DNA of 64,000 nucleotides from Ancylomarina sp963977525. Lineage in GTDB: Bacteria > Bacteroidota > Bacteroidia > Bacteroidales > Marinifilaceae. The stretch is taken from assembly GCA_963977525.1 (NCBI GenBank), contig CAXBPC010000014.1:1-64000 (forward strand), written 5' to 3'. Each line of letters starts with the position of its first letter. Position 1 is the first letter of the stretch. This document shows positions 52,553-63,024 of this stretch, one piece after another. Below the pieces are notes generated by a model. The model searched no databases. It had not been told where the DNA came from and was given only the letters and a program-made list of their open reading frames with translations. The position numbers and the translations under genes were made by a program.

Positions 52553-55354
52553 TTATTCTGCGGGGTTCATTATAACCTCTACAATATCAGTTTTCTTGAA
52601 AAGTTTCTTAGCAAACTTCTTAACAGAAGCCGCATCGATATCTTCAATCAATTTCTTATAATCGTCCTTAGAAGTAAACTCAGAACCTAACATTTGATTC
52701 TTTCTCAAAGCACCTAACCAGAAAGAATTTTCTAATTCTGCTTCTTCTCTACTTTTGATGAAATTGTTCTTAATCTCAGTTAGATCTGCTGCATTACAAA
52801 CTTCTTTTTGAATTCTAGTGATTTCTGCATTCACAATCTCAACCAAGCGATCACATTTTTCCGGATCACAATCAAAGTTGATGCCCAGAGAAAACTCAGG
52901 AGTTGGTAATTTTGATGACGAAGGACGAACCCCTACACCATATGAACCACCTTCTTCTTCACGAATAGTCGTCATATAACGCTTAGAAAGAAGTTGAGAC
53001 ACTACATTTAACATCAATCTATTCTTAAGTGTATAATCAAACTCACCTTGAATTGAGTAAACTACAGTTGTTTTTGGTACTGACATCTTACGATTAAAAA
53101 TCTTGCTGGTTTTTCCTTTAGCAGGTCCAACTTTATGATCGACGAAAGATTCTTTTCTATTCGTAGAGCTAATGTTACCAATATACTTTTGGATCATTGG
53201 CAAGTGTACCTCTTTATTAATATTACCCACAAAGATGAACGTAAAATCACTTGCGTCAGAGAAACGTTCTTTATAAATCTCAGAAGCTCTGTTGAAATCA
53301 ATATTGTTTACAAACTCTTCTCCAAACAATAGGGTACGAGAAGAATAATTTGTGCTTGCTAACGAAATCGTATCCTGTAGAGCTTTCTTATTATCAACAC
53401 CAATATTTGCAAGGTAGTTTTTGATACGAGCCATTTGTGCATCAAATGGAGCTTCTTCAAAACGTGGCTCTTCGAAATTCAAATAAAGCAATTGCATCAA
53501 TGTCTCAAAATCCTGAGGTGATGCAGATCCTGAAAAGCCTTCAGTCAACTCACCAAGATTTGCACTTAAGCCTACAATTTTACCTGTCAATTTCTTCTTT
53601 AGTTGAGTCGCATTGAATTCTCCAACACCAGACATGCCAACAATTCCAGTAGCCATATCTGCTGAAGCTAAATCCTTTTCAGAAATTAATGATGTTCCAC
53701 CAAAACTGAATGATGACATTGAAATATTATCCTTGCTGTATTCTGTTGGAAGAACAACAACTCTTGCACCATTCTCAAGAACATAACCTTTAGCATCAGT
53801 TCCCTCAACTTTGAATGTGCTTGAAATTTTAGCAGTAGCTAATTTCTTAGCAACAAGAGGCTGATCACCGGCTTCATCTTTATAAGCGTCAACATCAGAA
53901 GACTTCACTTTAGCTGCAACAGCTAATAACTCCTCTTTAGTTGGGTAATATTGCTTCTCATTTTCAGGGCCTTTTAAGATGAAGGCTGAATTATTCTCAT
54001 CTGAATAATTGTTAACCATAGCATTCACTTCTTCAAGCGTAATTGCAGGGATTGTTTTGGCGGCAAAGGCCATCTCCCACTCTATAGATGGGAAAGGTTT
54101 TGACTTTAGGTATAAATCGCCTAATTGCTTTGCCCAAGTATCGTTACCTATTTTAGCACGATTGGCATAGTACGATTCGTATGATCTCTGAGTTTGAATT
54201 TTTACACGGTTCAATTCTGATTGATTAAAACCATGACGCTTCACACGTTCTAATTCTGTAAGAACTTCAGCAAAAGCCTCAAGCTCTTTACCAATTTTAG
54301 GAGATACATAAATATAATTAAGACCTTTGGTTCTAGCCATTTCAAAACCGCCAAGCTCCATTCCAACAGCAGAGCATTCTAATTTCTTCGTTTTTTCAGA
54401 AATACGAGACTTAAGCATCTGAGAGAACATCGATTTAGCCATATCGCGTCTTTGGGTCTCTTCAGTGATCACTGGATCTAAATCATAACGAAATCCCCAC
54501 ATAATACTCAGGCTTTTTGCTTCCTTATCTTTAGCTGCGACATAGGCCAATTCTTTTGAATCTTCAACTTGGCAGTATGTACGCTCAGCAGCACTCTTAG
54601 GCATAGGGATTTTTGAGAATAAAGCTTTTACTTTAACTTCCATTTTCTCAGCATCAATATCTCCAACTATAACGACAGCTTGTAGATCCGGACGATACCA
54701 TTTCTCGTAAAAATCACGTAATGCTGAGTGTTCAAAATTGTCAATAACATCTAAAGATCCAATCACATCACGATCAGCATATTTTGAATGATTATACATC
54801 ACAGGAGAAGTTTGATCACCTAAACGCTTACGAACATTTCTTCTTGTACGCCACTCTTCGTGAATGACACCACGCTCCGACTGAATTTCTTTACCTTCTA
54901 ATAATAGTCCGCCAGACCAATCATGTAGTACCAATAAAGCTGAATCCAATAAATTCTCGCTTGCAACAGGAATATTACTCAAATTATAAACCGTTTCGTC
55001 CTGAGCTGTGTAGGCATTGATATCACGACCAAATAGAATACCGTTTTTCTCTAAGTAATCAAGCATGTTTTTACCAGGGAAGTTCTTTAGGCCATTGAAA
55101 GCCATATGCTCCAAAAAATGAGCCAAACCATTCTGTGCATCATCTTCAAGAATAGCCCCTACATTCTGAACGAAGTAGAAACTAGCTCTATCCTTAGGTT
55201 CTTCATTGTGCATGATATAATAAGTCATGCCATTCTCCAGCTTACCCGTCTTTACCGCCTCGTTGGTAGGGACAGTAGTTGTATACTGTGCAAAAGAGTT
55301 CTGTCCTAGAATGCTTAAACACAGTAGAAGTGAAAATTTTAATTTTGAAGTCAT
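52553..55354 (-). CDS. Secreted M16 family zinc metallopeptidase (pitrilysin-like)
   Basis: Product of 933 residues with a signal peptide (MTSKLKFSLLLCLSILGQNSFAQ). Four M16-type modules follow. The active half carries the inverted zinc motif HxxEH in LAHFLEHMAFNGLKNFP and the distal Glu region in ERGVIHEEWRTRR. The second half lacks an HxxEH and is the usual inactive partner. It should degrade peptides in the periplasm or at the cell surface. The frame runs to 55420, but the signal peptide fixes the start at 55354. Confidence 0.93.
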   Translation of the reverse strand: MTSKLKFSLLLCLSILGQNSFAQYTTTVPTNEAVKTGKLENGMTYYIMHNEEPKDRASFYFVQNVGAILEDDAQNGLAHFLEHMAFNGLKNFPGKNMLDYLEKNGILFGRDINAYTAQDETVYNLSNIPVASENLLDSALLVLHDWSGGLLLEGKEIQSERGVIHEEWRTRRNVRKRLGDQTSPVMYNHSKYADRDVIGSLDVIDNFEHSALRDFYEKWYRPDLQAVVIVGDIDAEKMEVKVKALFSKIPMPKSAAERTYCQVEDSKELAYVAAKDKEAKSLSIMWGFRYDLDPVITEETQRRDMAKSMFSQMLKSRISEKTKKLECSAVGMELGGFEMARTKGLNYIYVSPKIGKELEAFAEVLTELERVKRHGFNQSELNRVKIQTQRSYESYYANRAKIGNDTWAKQLGDLYLKSKPFPSIEWEMAFAAKTIPAITLEEVNAMVNNYSDENNSAFILKGPENEKQYYPTKEELLAVAAKVKSSDVDAYKDEAGDQPLVAKKLATAKISSTFKVEGTDAKGYVLENGARVVVLPTEYSKDNISMSSFSFGGTSLISEKDLASADMATGIVGMSGVGEFNATQLKKKLTGKIVGLSANLGELTEGFSGSASPQDFETLMQLLYLNFEEPRFEEAPFDAQMARIKNYLANIGVDNKKALQDTISLASTNYSSRTLLFGEEFVNNIDFNRASEIYKERFSDASDFTFIFVGNINKEVHLPMIQKYIGNISSTNRKESFVDHKVGPAKGKTSKIFNRKMSVPKTTVVYSIQGEFDYTLKNRLMLNVVSQLLSKRYMTTIREEEGGSYGVGVRPSSSKLPTPEFSLGINFDCDPEKCDRLVEIVNAEITRIQKEVCNAADLTEIKNNFIKSREEAELENSFWLGALRKNQMLGSEFTSKDDYKKLIEDIDAASVKKFAKKLFKKTDIVEVIMNPAE

Positions 55355-55743
55355 ATTTAAAATATTTAATTCAGTTAGTTCAATAGATAAGCCTGCTTTC
55401 TTTAGTGGTGTACAAAACATTTTTAATCCATTTCAACTGAATTTGATTTAAAAGGAAAACATACTAGATGTTTAACTGGTTTCTTTCGACTTTGAAATTC
55501 TTCAACTATTTGCAAATTATTCTCAATAAGAAAGGACAGAATCCAAGAGCTCGTTTTCATTTTCTCAAAAATCAGATCCGACCAAAGATAATTTTAAAGA
55601 AGATTGTGCCTCTAAGACACCAAACGATTCTATACGGATCCTGCCCCTCTACCGACTAACTAAAAAAAAATAATTAAAAAACTATTTGCAAAAAAATCAG
55701 AACAAGGGCGTTGCAAATATATCGCCTTATTTACACTTGAAAA
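55355..55743. other. Intergenic region upstream of the M16 peptidase gene
   Basis: About 390 bases without a credible gene. A minus-strand TATATTTG (55721-55714) fits a -7 element but the -33 region is weak; it would give the peptidase gene a leader of about 350 bases. Confidence 0.45.
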
Positions 55744-57768
55744 CTAGAGTGCAACGCTTGTCCCGTTCTTAAAATTCTTTATGCCCTCATCTAGAAACTT
55801 AACAAATGCATCTACATCTAAATCATATGCTCTTGGTGTATGTAAAATTTTTCCTTCATTATCTAAAAGCACATAATAAGGTTGTGCATTTATATTATAT
55901 TTTTCGATCTGGTAATTCGCATTCTTCTTACCCAATGTCTTCTTTGTCTTTCCATCGTAATTAGATACGATCCATTCCTCTTTAGGTAATTTTGTCTTAT
56001 CGTCAACATACATAGCTACGATTACATAATCATCTCTTAATCTTCTCAACACCTCTGGGTGTGACCAAACATCAGCCTCCATCTTACGGCAATTTACACA
56101 TCCCCAACCTGTAAAATCAATGAACAATGGCTTATTCTGAGCTTTAGCTGCTGCTTTGGCTTCATCCATATCGAAATAACCTTGTAAACCATGTGGCAAG
56201 TGAAGAAAATCACTATATTTTGCATTGATCTTAGCTTGATGAGTTCCACCAGAACCACCGCTATTACGAACCATTGCCTGAATATCAAAATCTAAACTTG
56301 CTTTAGGAGGTGTAAATCCTGATAACATTTTCAGAGGAGCACCGAACATACCTGGAATCATATAGACTACAAAAGAGAATGATGCAATCGCTAACATTAA
56401 TCTAGGAACACTTACATGTTTCACTGGACTATCATGAGAGAACATAAGTTTCCCTAATAAGTATAATCCTAATAAAGTGAAAATCACAATCCAAATAGCT
56501 AAGTACACTTCTCTATCTAAGATTCCCCAATGGTAAGTCTGATCCGCTACACTTAAGAATTTAAGTCCTAAAGCCAGTTCTAAGAAACCTAACACAACTT
56601 TTACAGAGTTTAACCATCCACCTGATTTAGGCATATTGTTCAACCATCCTGGGAAGATTGCAAACAATGTAAATGGAAGAGCAAATGCTAATGAGAATCC
56701 TAACATACCAATAATCGGCATCAATACTTCACCACCTGCCGATGCAACAAGAATAGATCCTACAATTGGCCCTGTACATGAGAATGAAACCAATACAAGC
56801 GTAAAAGCCATAAAGAAAGATCCAAGAAACCCACCTTTATCCTCATTTGCTACTGACTTATTTACCATCCAACTTGGCATTGTCATTTCGAACATACCAA
56901 AGAAAGAGAAAGCAAAGACAACAAAAATGACAAAGAAAAGTATATTTGGAAACCAGTGTGTACTCAAAAAGTTAGCAAAACCAGGCCCCATTACTACAGC
57001 CAAAATAGTACCCACTACAGTATAAATTGCAATAATTGAGAAACCATAGAAGAATGCGTTCATTCTACCTTTAGCTTTATTACCACCACCACTATGCATG
57101 AAATAACTCACAGTCATAGGAATCATCGGGAATACACAAGGTGTTACAATAGCAATTAATCCACCAGCAAAAGCAAGAATAAAAATAGTCCAAAGACCTT
57201 TTTTCTCTTTTTTGTCCTTCTGAACTGGAGCAGCATCTTTAGTTTCAGCCTTAAGCTCTTTCTTAGCAACATCTTGAGTAGCTGGAGCACCTTCAGTCGT
57301 TAGTGCTAAATCAAAATCTTCTTCACCTGACACACAACTTCCATCAACATCAGAACAAGCCTGATACTCGAACGAACCTGAAACTTTCACATTGGCTTTA
57401 AGAACTTTTATTGTTTGACGGAATTCAGCTTTCTTTTCAAAGTAGCTTACTTCACCTTCCCAAACTTTGTCATAATGTTTCTGGGCATTAATTGATATAA
57501 CTTTACCAACTAATTCGTAAGAATCATCTTGATTAAAATTAAAAGTCGCTACAATAGGGCCTAAATCAGGATCAAAATCATTTGAATACACATGCCACGT
57601 ATCCTCAAGATCTCCTTTAATTAATATCTCAAGTATTTCTCCAACTTTCACATCCTTCTTTGAGAATTCAACTTTCCACTTTGCTGGTTGAACAATCTGG
57701 CTAAATGCACTCAAAGTAATCATGCTGCTCAAAATAAAAACGAGAGCAAACTTAAAATTCAATTTCAT
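55744..57768 (-). CDS. dsbD: Thiol:disulfide interchange protein DsbD family
   Basis: A 674-residue protein with three parts. A signal peptide leads into an N-terminal immunoglobulin-like domain (about 25-150) with the Cys pair in YQACSDVDGSCVSG. A CcdA/DsbD core of eight membrane helices (about 190-480) has the conserved CVFPMIPMTVSYF and FSCTGPIVG cysteines. A C-terminal thioredoxin-like domain (about 530-674) has WGCVNCRKME. It carries electrons from cytoplasmic thioredoxin to the periplasm to keep periplasmic thiols reduced. The linker after the first domain is rich in Lys and Ala. Confidence 0.93.
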   Translation of the reverse strand: MKLNFKFALVFILSSMITLSAFSQIVQPAKWKVEFSKKDVKVGEILEILIKGDLEDTWHVYSNDFDPDLGPIVATFNFNQDDSYELVGKVISINAQKHYDKVWEGEVSYFEKKAEFRQTIKVLKANVKVSGSFEYQACSDVDGSCVSGEEDFDLALTTEGAPATQDVAKKELKAETKDAAPVQKDKKEKKGLWTIFILAFAGGLIAIVTPCVFPMIPMTVSYFMHSGGGNKAKGRMNAFFYGFSIIAIYTVVGTILAVVMGPGFANFLSTHWFPNILFFVIFVVFAFSFFGMFEMTMPSWMVNKSVANEDKGGFLGSFFMAFTLVLVSFSCTGPIVGSILVASAGGEVLMPIIGMLGFSLAFALPFTLFAIFPGWLNNMPKSGGWLNSVKVVLGFLELALGLKFLSVADQTYHWGILDREVYLAIWIVIFTLLGLYLLGKLMFSHDSPVKHVSVPRLMLAIASFSFVVYMIPGMFGAPLKMLSGFTPPKASLDFDIQAMVRNSGGSGGTHQAKINAKYSDFLHLPHGLQGYFDMDEAKAAAKAQNKPLFIDFTGWGCVNCRKMEADVWSHPEVLRRLRDDYVIVAMYVDDKTKLPKEEWIVSNYDGKTKKTLGKKNANYQIEKYNINAQPYYVLLDNEGKILHTPRAYDLDVDAFVKFLDEGIKNFKNGTSVAL

Positions 57769-58555
57769 TGGTCTTAATTTTTGTTAGTTGTTGTGTGAAG
57801 GTATTATCTACACCTTAGTTTTTAATATTGATCTTTGTCTTTGTTAAAGACATTATTCTTCTGATTGTTTTTAGTTTTCTTACACTCATAAGACCCCTGA
57901 TTGAGGGAAATGGGTGAATCAGATTCCATTTTTTTTATCAAGAAATGTTAAATTCAGCGATATAGTCCTTGCAAACTGAACAACCACATCATTTCTTTTG
58001 TTAATTCAAATTCATTTAATAAGCTTAATTCACTTAAACTTACACAGTCTGAAATAATCTAGATTAGATAAAAATAGAAAGTTGATTTTTCTTAAAAAAA
58101 AATTAAGATTCAACCTCTTTTTTTTCATTTGACTCCACTTGGTGCTTAATCTGAGGTAAATTTGACAAATTCAGATCAAAACCAAGCCTCTTTTTCTCGT
58201 TTTTTGTCGGAACAGTAGTTCTTTTAACAAGGAGTTAACAATTGCAGCTCAAAGCAATTAATAATTCACTCAATTAGATTCAAACAAAAAAATGAATCTC
58301 AAAATGGAGCCGCCCTGCAAAAATGTATCAATTACAGTATAACAAAAGATTATACATAATTAAAGCTTGATCCTGCTCAGGTATTATTCTCACTCAAATA
58401 GTCGTAACAATCTTTGGAACCTGACAGTTGAATTTATAATATCTATCCAGATGCTTTCTAAAAAACAATCTAGTCTTGATATCGATAGAGACTATATTGA
58501 TAGGAAAGACTATAAATTATTTAGAATACAATAGGTTTATCCTGTTTAAAACAGT
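57769..58555. other. Long intergenic region without a supported gene
   Basis: About 790 AT-rich bases between dsbD and the TonB receptor. A small dyad with ATCTGA and TCAGAT outer arms and AATTTG/CAAATT inner arms lies near 58149-58175. No gene, strong terminator or array was noticed. Confidence 0.5.
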
Positions 58556-58583
58556 AATGGCTGCCCTTTGAGGAGCAGCCATT
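58556..58583 (-). terminator. Possible terminator after the TonB receptor gene
   Basis: Arms AATGGCTGC and GCAGCCATT pair around a loop just after the receptor gene. The T-run on the minus strand is interrupted, so it is a weaker candidate. Confidence 0.5.
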
Positions 58584-58603
58584 TTCATTTAAAACGTTTT
58601 GTA

Positions 58604-61600
58604 TTAGTTAAAAATATAACGCAAACCAATTTGCATTTGCCATTTAGAATTAACTGAAAAATCGTCTACATAGGAATCTTTCAGGTCCTTGTTGAATTTC
58701 ATATAGGGAACATTGTTCGCATCCACCCCATTTACAGAAATGGGCGTAAAATTAGAAGCAAACTGGCGAACTCCCCAATCAGAATTCAACAGATTACCAA
58801 AATTTAAAATATCGATAGAAAACTGGAAGGTATTCTTCTTTCCATTAATATTCATGTAAAAATCCTGTAGGAAACGAACATCCATTTGGGTAAACCAAGG
58901 TAGCATGGCACCGTTACGTTCAGCATATTTTCCCCGACGCTCCTTCAGATAATCATCCTGCTTGATAAAAGCATCCAGAGCAGCCCATTGTTCTGCAGCA
59001 TCAGGAGACAAAGTTCCAACATCGCCATCAACAGTTCCAAACCTGATGTCATTCATATCTTTAGGAACATACAGGAGATCATTATTGTTGATTGCATCAT
59101 TATTAACGTCACCTGCATAAGTATAGGAATAACGATTTCCTTTTCCAGCTTCAAAAAACATGGAGATGGTTGAAGCAAACTTCCCTTTACCATAAACTTT
59201 ACGATACACAGCAGAAGAAACAAAACGATGTTTCAAACCATAACGTGACCAGGATAAGCTTGGATTGTTAGGATTCCCAAGCACAGGATTTCTTTGGAAT
59301 GCATCGGCTGCAATCTCAGCAGGTATGGATGTTAAATCTTTTGAGGTAAGATAGGTATAGGATAAATTAGCATTCAAACCAAAATCCCATCGCTTGGACA
59401 ATTTTCCTGTAAAGGAATATTGGTGTCCTTTTGTTGTATTATCCAAAACCAGTGAACCGGCTTCCAGGAATCCAATATTCCCAGGTGTTGAGGAATAAAT
59501 ATTCTGCTCGCTGAAATCTGCAAACATGGCACGATTATCTCCCGTTCCAGATAAATTCCCAGTTGGAGGACGCATATTGTAATTATGGTGAACTATTGCA
59601 TTGACATCTTTTGAATAGATTGTTTCTATAGTAGCCAACCAGCCCTCGCCAAATTTGAAATCTGCAGCCAGATTATTTTTCCATACCTGAGGATAGCTGA
59701 AATCATCATCGGTGGAATTAACCTGGAAGGTATAGCCTGGATTAATAACTGAATTGGAGGATTGGTTCCCTAACCACACAAATGGAATACGACCTGTGAA
59801 GATGCCTGTTCCACCACGGAGCTGAACAGACTTGTCACCCTTGACATCATAGTTAAACCCAAAACGAGGCGACCAAAGTGCTTTGGAACTTGGCCAGTTG
59901 GCAGGATTAATCCGTGCAGAGTTACCATCTTCATTCACCCAACCACCAAAACCGGTTGCTTCTTTCACTGCATCAGTATTCGGGATATCATTGAAATAAA
60001 TTGGGATATCTACACGTAAACCAAAAGTCAGTTTCAAATTATCATTCACACGGAACTCATCCTGTAAATACAGGGCGAACTGAGCCACATCTACTTCTGA
60101 CCATAAGAATGGTCTCTGTTGAGAATCAACAACATCTTGGTTTAAATCATAACCATTAGGATTATCGATGAATTCCTGTACACTACCATATTGTCTCCAG
60201 GGGTAATAAAAAAGATTAAAGGAGTTCTCAAACTTAAAACGCTCAAAATTCAAGCCAGCAGTAAGGGTATGCCTGTCTTTATAATAGGTTAAATTATCAG
60301 TAAACTGAAAAACATCCTGATTCAAAACATTATTGGTCGAAAACATTTCTGAGCCTGAGCTGATAGCTAGGTTACCATTGGCATCAAAAATATCTACAAC
60401 AGGGAAAGGAGCCGATTTTGGATCTCGCTTGTCACGGAAAGAAGTGTAACCAATCAGTAATTTGTTTGAAAATTTATTATTGAACATGGAGTGCAATTCC
60501 CCAACAATTGAGTGGATCTTGTTAAAAATCCTGTAAGATGAATTCTCGAAAGGCAAACGGAAACTGGTTGGACCACGGCCAATAATTGCTTCAGGGTGAG
60601 GCAGAATATCTTTCCAGGCATCCAGCATATTGTAACGCAAAGTCATATTATGGTCCTTGTTGATGTTGTAGTTCAACTTAATTAGGAATTTGGTATTATC
60701 AGTTTCGTGATTGTAGCCTTGGTAGGCTCCTGGATTATAACCCCAAGTATCACGAAGGTGCGATTGTACGGCTTTAATATCTGTCTCCTCTACACTGGTA
60801 ACATTTGACCCTTCATTGCTTGGGTTATTTGCAACAAAATTGTGAGCCAATTGGTCACGGGTCTCTTTTTCGGCATTCACAAAGAAGAACAATTTATTCT
60901 TAATTATAGGACCTCCCAGGCTGAAACCGAACTGTTTCGTATTAAAGTCCAGATTGGGAGCTTTAGTCCCTTTTACTTTTTTACCAACCATACTTTCGTT
61001 ACGGAAAAAGTAATAGGTTGTTCCTTTAAATTGGTTGGTTCCTGATTTGGTAACTGCATTGACACCAGCACCTGTAAAACCACCCTCACGAACATCGAAA
61101 GGTGCAAGAGAAACCTGAATCTGGTCAATTGCATCAAGGGAAACGGGTTGAGCATCTGCCTGTCCACCTGGTGTAGAAACATCTAAACCAAAGGAGTTAT
61201 TGAAAATGGAACCATCCAATGAAAAGTTATTGTAAAGGTTATTTCTCCCTCCAAAGCTATTACCATCCGACTCCGGAGTCAGTCGCGTTAAATCCTTTTG
61301 ACTTCGGGAAATAGTAGGAAGAGCAACAATTTGTTCCCTGCTTAGACTGGTCATGGAACCGGTTCGATCAGAACTTATCACACTATTTCTGTCATATTTC
61401 ACAAGAACCTCGTCGATCTGTACATTACCTTCAGCCATAATCAAATCAACCTCTGCAGTTTTGTTCAGTTGAAGAAAAATGCCATTTTGAATGGCTTCCT
61501 GATAGCCAACAAAGCTAGCCTTAATCTGGTAAGGACCTCCCACTTTCATATTTCGAATATGGTATCGGCCATCCTCTCCTGTGATGGAACCATAAAGTGT

Positions 61601-61777
61601 CCCAGTTGGTGTGTGTGTGGCAACCACAGTTGTAGCAAAAATAGGATTACCATTGGTGTCAATTATCTTTCCGGTTAGTGAAGAGGTGGTAACACCTTGT
61701 GAAAATGCCCCTATTGCCGGAAAAATCATCCCAATAAGGAATGCTAAGCGAAATTTGTGTTTTCTCATTTTAGACAT
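58604..61777 (-). CDS. Oar-like TonB-dependent receptor
   Basis: Outer-membrane receptor of 1057 residues. A signal peptide (about 1-27) is followed by a CarboxypepD_reg-like beta-sandwich (about 30-115, with SLTGKIIDTNGNPIFATTV), a plug domain (about 120-245, with FGGRNNLYNNFSLDGS and SGTNQFKGTTYYF) and a 22-stranded barrel ending KWQMQIGLRYIFN. The long extracellular loops and LSREQIVALPTISRS pattern resemble Oar-type TonB-dependent proteins, some of which take part in protein export or adhesion. The ligand is unknown. No SusD-like partner or polysaccharide-utilisation gene is adjacent. Confidence 0.92.
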   Translation of the reverse strand: MSKMRKHKFRLAFLIGMIFPAIGAFSQGVTTSSLTGKIIDTNGNPIFATTVVATHTPTGTLYGSITGEDGRYHIRNMKVGGPYQIKASFVGYQEAIQNGIFLQLNKTAEVDLIMAEGNVQIDEVLVKYDRNSVISSDRTGSMTSLSREQIVALPTISRSQKDLTRLTPESDGNSFGGRNNLYNNFSLDGSIFNNSFGLDVSTPGGQADAQPVSLDAIDQIQVSLAPFDVREGGFTGAGVNAVTKSGTNQFKGTTYYFFRNESMVGKKVKGTKAPNLDFNTKQFGFSLGGPIIKNKLFFFVNAEKETRDQLAHNFVANNPSNEGSNVTSVEETDIKAVQSHLRDTWGYNPGAYQGYNHETDNTKFLIKLNYNINKDHNMTLRYNMLDAWKDILPHPEAIIGRGPTSFRLPFENSSYRIFNKIHSIVGELHSMFNNKFSNKLLIGYTSFRDKRDPKSAPFPVVDIFDANGNLAISSGSEMFSTNNVLNQDVFQFTDNLTYYKDRHTLTAGLNFERFKFENSFNLFYYPWRQYGSVQEFIDNPNGYDLNQDVVDSQQRPFLWSEVDVAQFALYLQDEFRVNDNLKLTFGLRVDIPIYFNDIPNTDAVKEATGFGGWVNEDGNSARINPANWPSSKALWSPRFGFNYDVKGDKSVQLRGGTGIFTGRIPFVWLGNQSSNSVINPGYTFQVNSTDDDFSYPQVWKNNLAADFKFGEGWLATIETIYSKDVNAIVHHNYNMRPPTGNLSGTGDNRAMFADFSEQNIYSSTPGNIGFLEAGSLVLDNTTKGHQYSFTGKLSKRWDFGLNANLSYTYLTSKDLTSIPAEIAADAFQRNPVLGNPNNPSLSWSRYGLKHRFVSSAVYRKVYGKGKFASTISMFFEAGKGNRYSYTYAGDVNNDAINNNDLLYVPKDMNDIRFGTVDGDVGTLSPDAAEQWAALDAFIKQDDYLKERRGKYAERNGAMLPWFTQMDVRFLQDFYMNINGKKNTFQFSIDILNFGNLLNSDWGVRQFASNFTPISVNGVDANNVPYMKFNKDLKDSYVDDFSVNSKWQMQIGLRYIFN

Positions 61778-62180
61778 AGTTATAGGGTAAATATTAGGTT
61801 TAGTCTCCTAAAATAATGTTTTTAACAGATAAATACGCATTCTAAATAGAATATTTGATAGTCGTATGTTGCTGAATTTAAATCTACTACCATATAGTTA
61901 GTTGTTGATAATTAGCTAATATTTTTATTGATTACTAAAGTAATTTGTCTGGAATATATATTAAGAATATATTTTTCATCTGTTTTATCCGTATTCCTTC
62001 AGTATTATTGAAAAATTTGATGAATTGTGATTTTCACAAAATAACAGACAACTTCTAATAAATTTTATTTTTTAAGTTTAATATCCTCCCCTTTAAACAC
62101 TTAACAATTGGGAATAATTATTTTGGTAAGTATTAGACATTTTGTTTGATTAAAACATAAAAAAAGGCTCAAAGATAAAA
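61778..62180. other. Intergenic region upstream of the TonB receptor
   Basis: About 400 AT-rich bases, expected to carry the receptor promoter. No clear -33/-7 pair, repeat array or gene was found. A short ATATATTAAGAATATAT dyad lies near 61956-61972. Confidence 0.45.
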
Positions 62181-62210
62181 CAAAAAAACCACCTCTCAGT
62201 AGAGGTGGTT
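62181..62210 (-). terminator. Rho-independent terminator after the small secreted protein gene
   Basis: AACCACCTCT and AGAGGTGGTT pair around CAGT and are followed on the minus strand by seven T residues. Confidence 0.92.
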
Positions 62211-62262
62211 CAGTATCATATAAAATGACTATATCGACCGTGTTTATTCAATGAATACATTC

Positions 62263-62751
62263 TTAATGACAACAAACATTAAAAAAACGCTCAACCATTT
62301 GTTCATTACCAGCCTTATCTTTCAAATATAGAAAAAGGTTATAATCTCCAACAACAGCCTTATCATCAACCTTAATATCAAGATTTAGCTGAAAGGTTTT
62401 CAAACCTAAAATTGTAGGTAAGGCTTTGCCATCTGCATCCAACTTCTGATAAGTTGAAAAAGCATCAGAATACTGATCCGAGGAAATACCACCCTTACTT
62501 ATAACAATCCTATAGGATTCTAATTCATAATTATCTTGTAAATAAGCATTTACGTTAATACGCCCTCCTCTCAACACTTCAAAATGTGTTTCAAGGCCAG
62601 TTAATTCAATCTTTGGTGCAGTTTTGTCTTTTTGTAAAGTTGCATTATCGGCAAATCCAGCAAAAGAGAATATTGAAAGGAAATATGCAGTCAGCATAAT
62701 TTTCTTAGTCTGATTTTTAGTCAAACGTTTTAAGTGAGTAAAATGTGTCAT
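62263..62751 (-). CDS. Small secreted protein with immunoglobulin-like fold (DUF4625-like)
   Basis: A 162-residue protein with an N-terminal basic segment and hydrophobic helix (LTAYFLSIFSFAGFADNA) that fits a signal peptide. The mature part has KTAPKIELTGLETHFEVLRGGRI and a final strand LFLYLKDKAGNEQMVERFF, the pattern of immunoglobulin-like DUF4625 proteins. It ends VCCH, so adjacent Cys residues could bind metal or form a disulfide. An alternative start at 62697 would give a shorter signal peptide. Function unknown. Confidence 0.65.
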   Translation of the reverse strand: MTHFTHLKRLTKNQTKKIMLTAYFLSIFSFAGFADNATLQKDKTAPKIELTGLETHFEVLRGGRINVNAYLQDNYELESYRIVISKGGISSDQYSDAFSTYQKLDADGKALPTILGLKTFQLNLDIKVDDKAVVGDYNLFLYLKDKAGNEQMVERFFNVCCH

Positions 62752-62944
62752 AGGTTTGTTTAGTGTAAGTTACTGGGAATAAAAATAGAGAAACAGGTAT
62801 AAGTTAAAAATATGAAGCAGGAAGGATTAGGACATACCTACACTAAAGGGTAGGTAAAACATGTAAACAGCGATGAATATTTGACTAAAGCAGGAATATT
62901 AATATGGAATTAATTCGTTAATAGATGTTAATTTGTCACCTTTA

Positions 62945-62972
62945 TAAAAAAGGGAGAAACAACGTTCTCCCT
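62945..62972 (-). terminator. Rho-independent terminator after the cysteine synthase gene
   Basis: Arms AAGGGAGAA and TTCTCCCTT pair around a 6-base loop, followed on the minus strand by a run of six T residues. Confidence 0.88.
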
Positions 62973-63024
62973 TAATTATGAATAGTTTAGCTATTCCATA
63001 CTTAATTCTATAACTAAGCTACTA

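Noticed and set aside
58149..58175. Dyad in the dsbD to TonB receptor gap as an operator
   Set aside because: It is a short AT-rich dyad not placed at a recognisable promoter of either gene.
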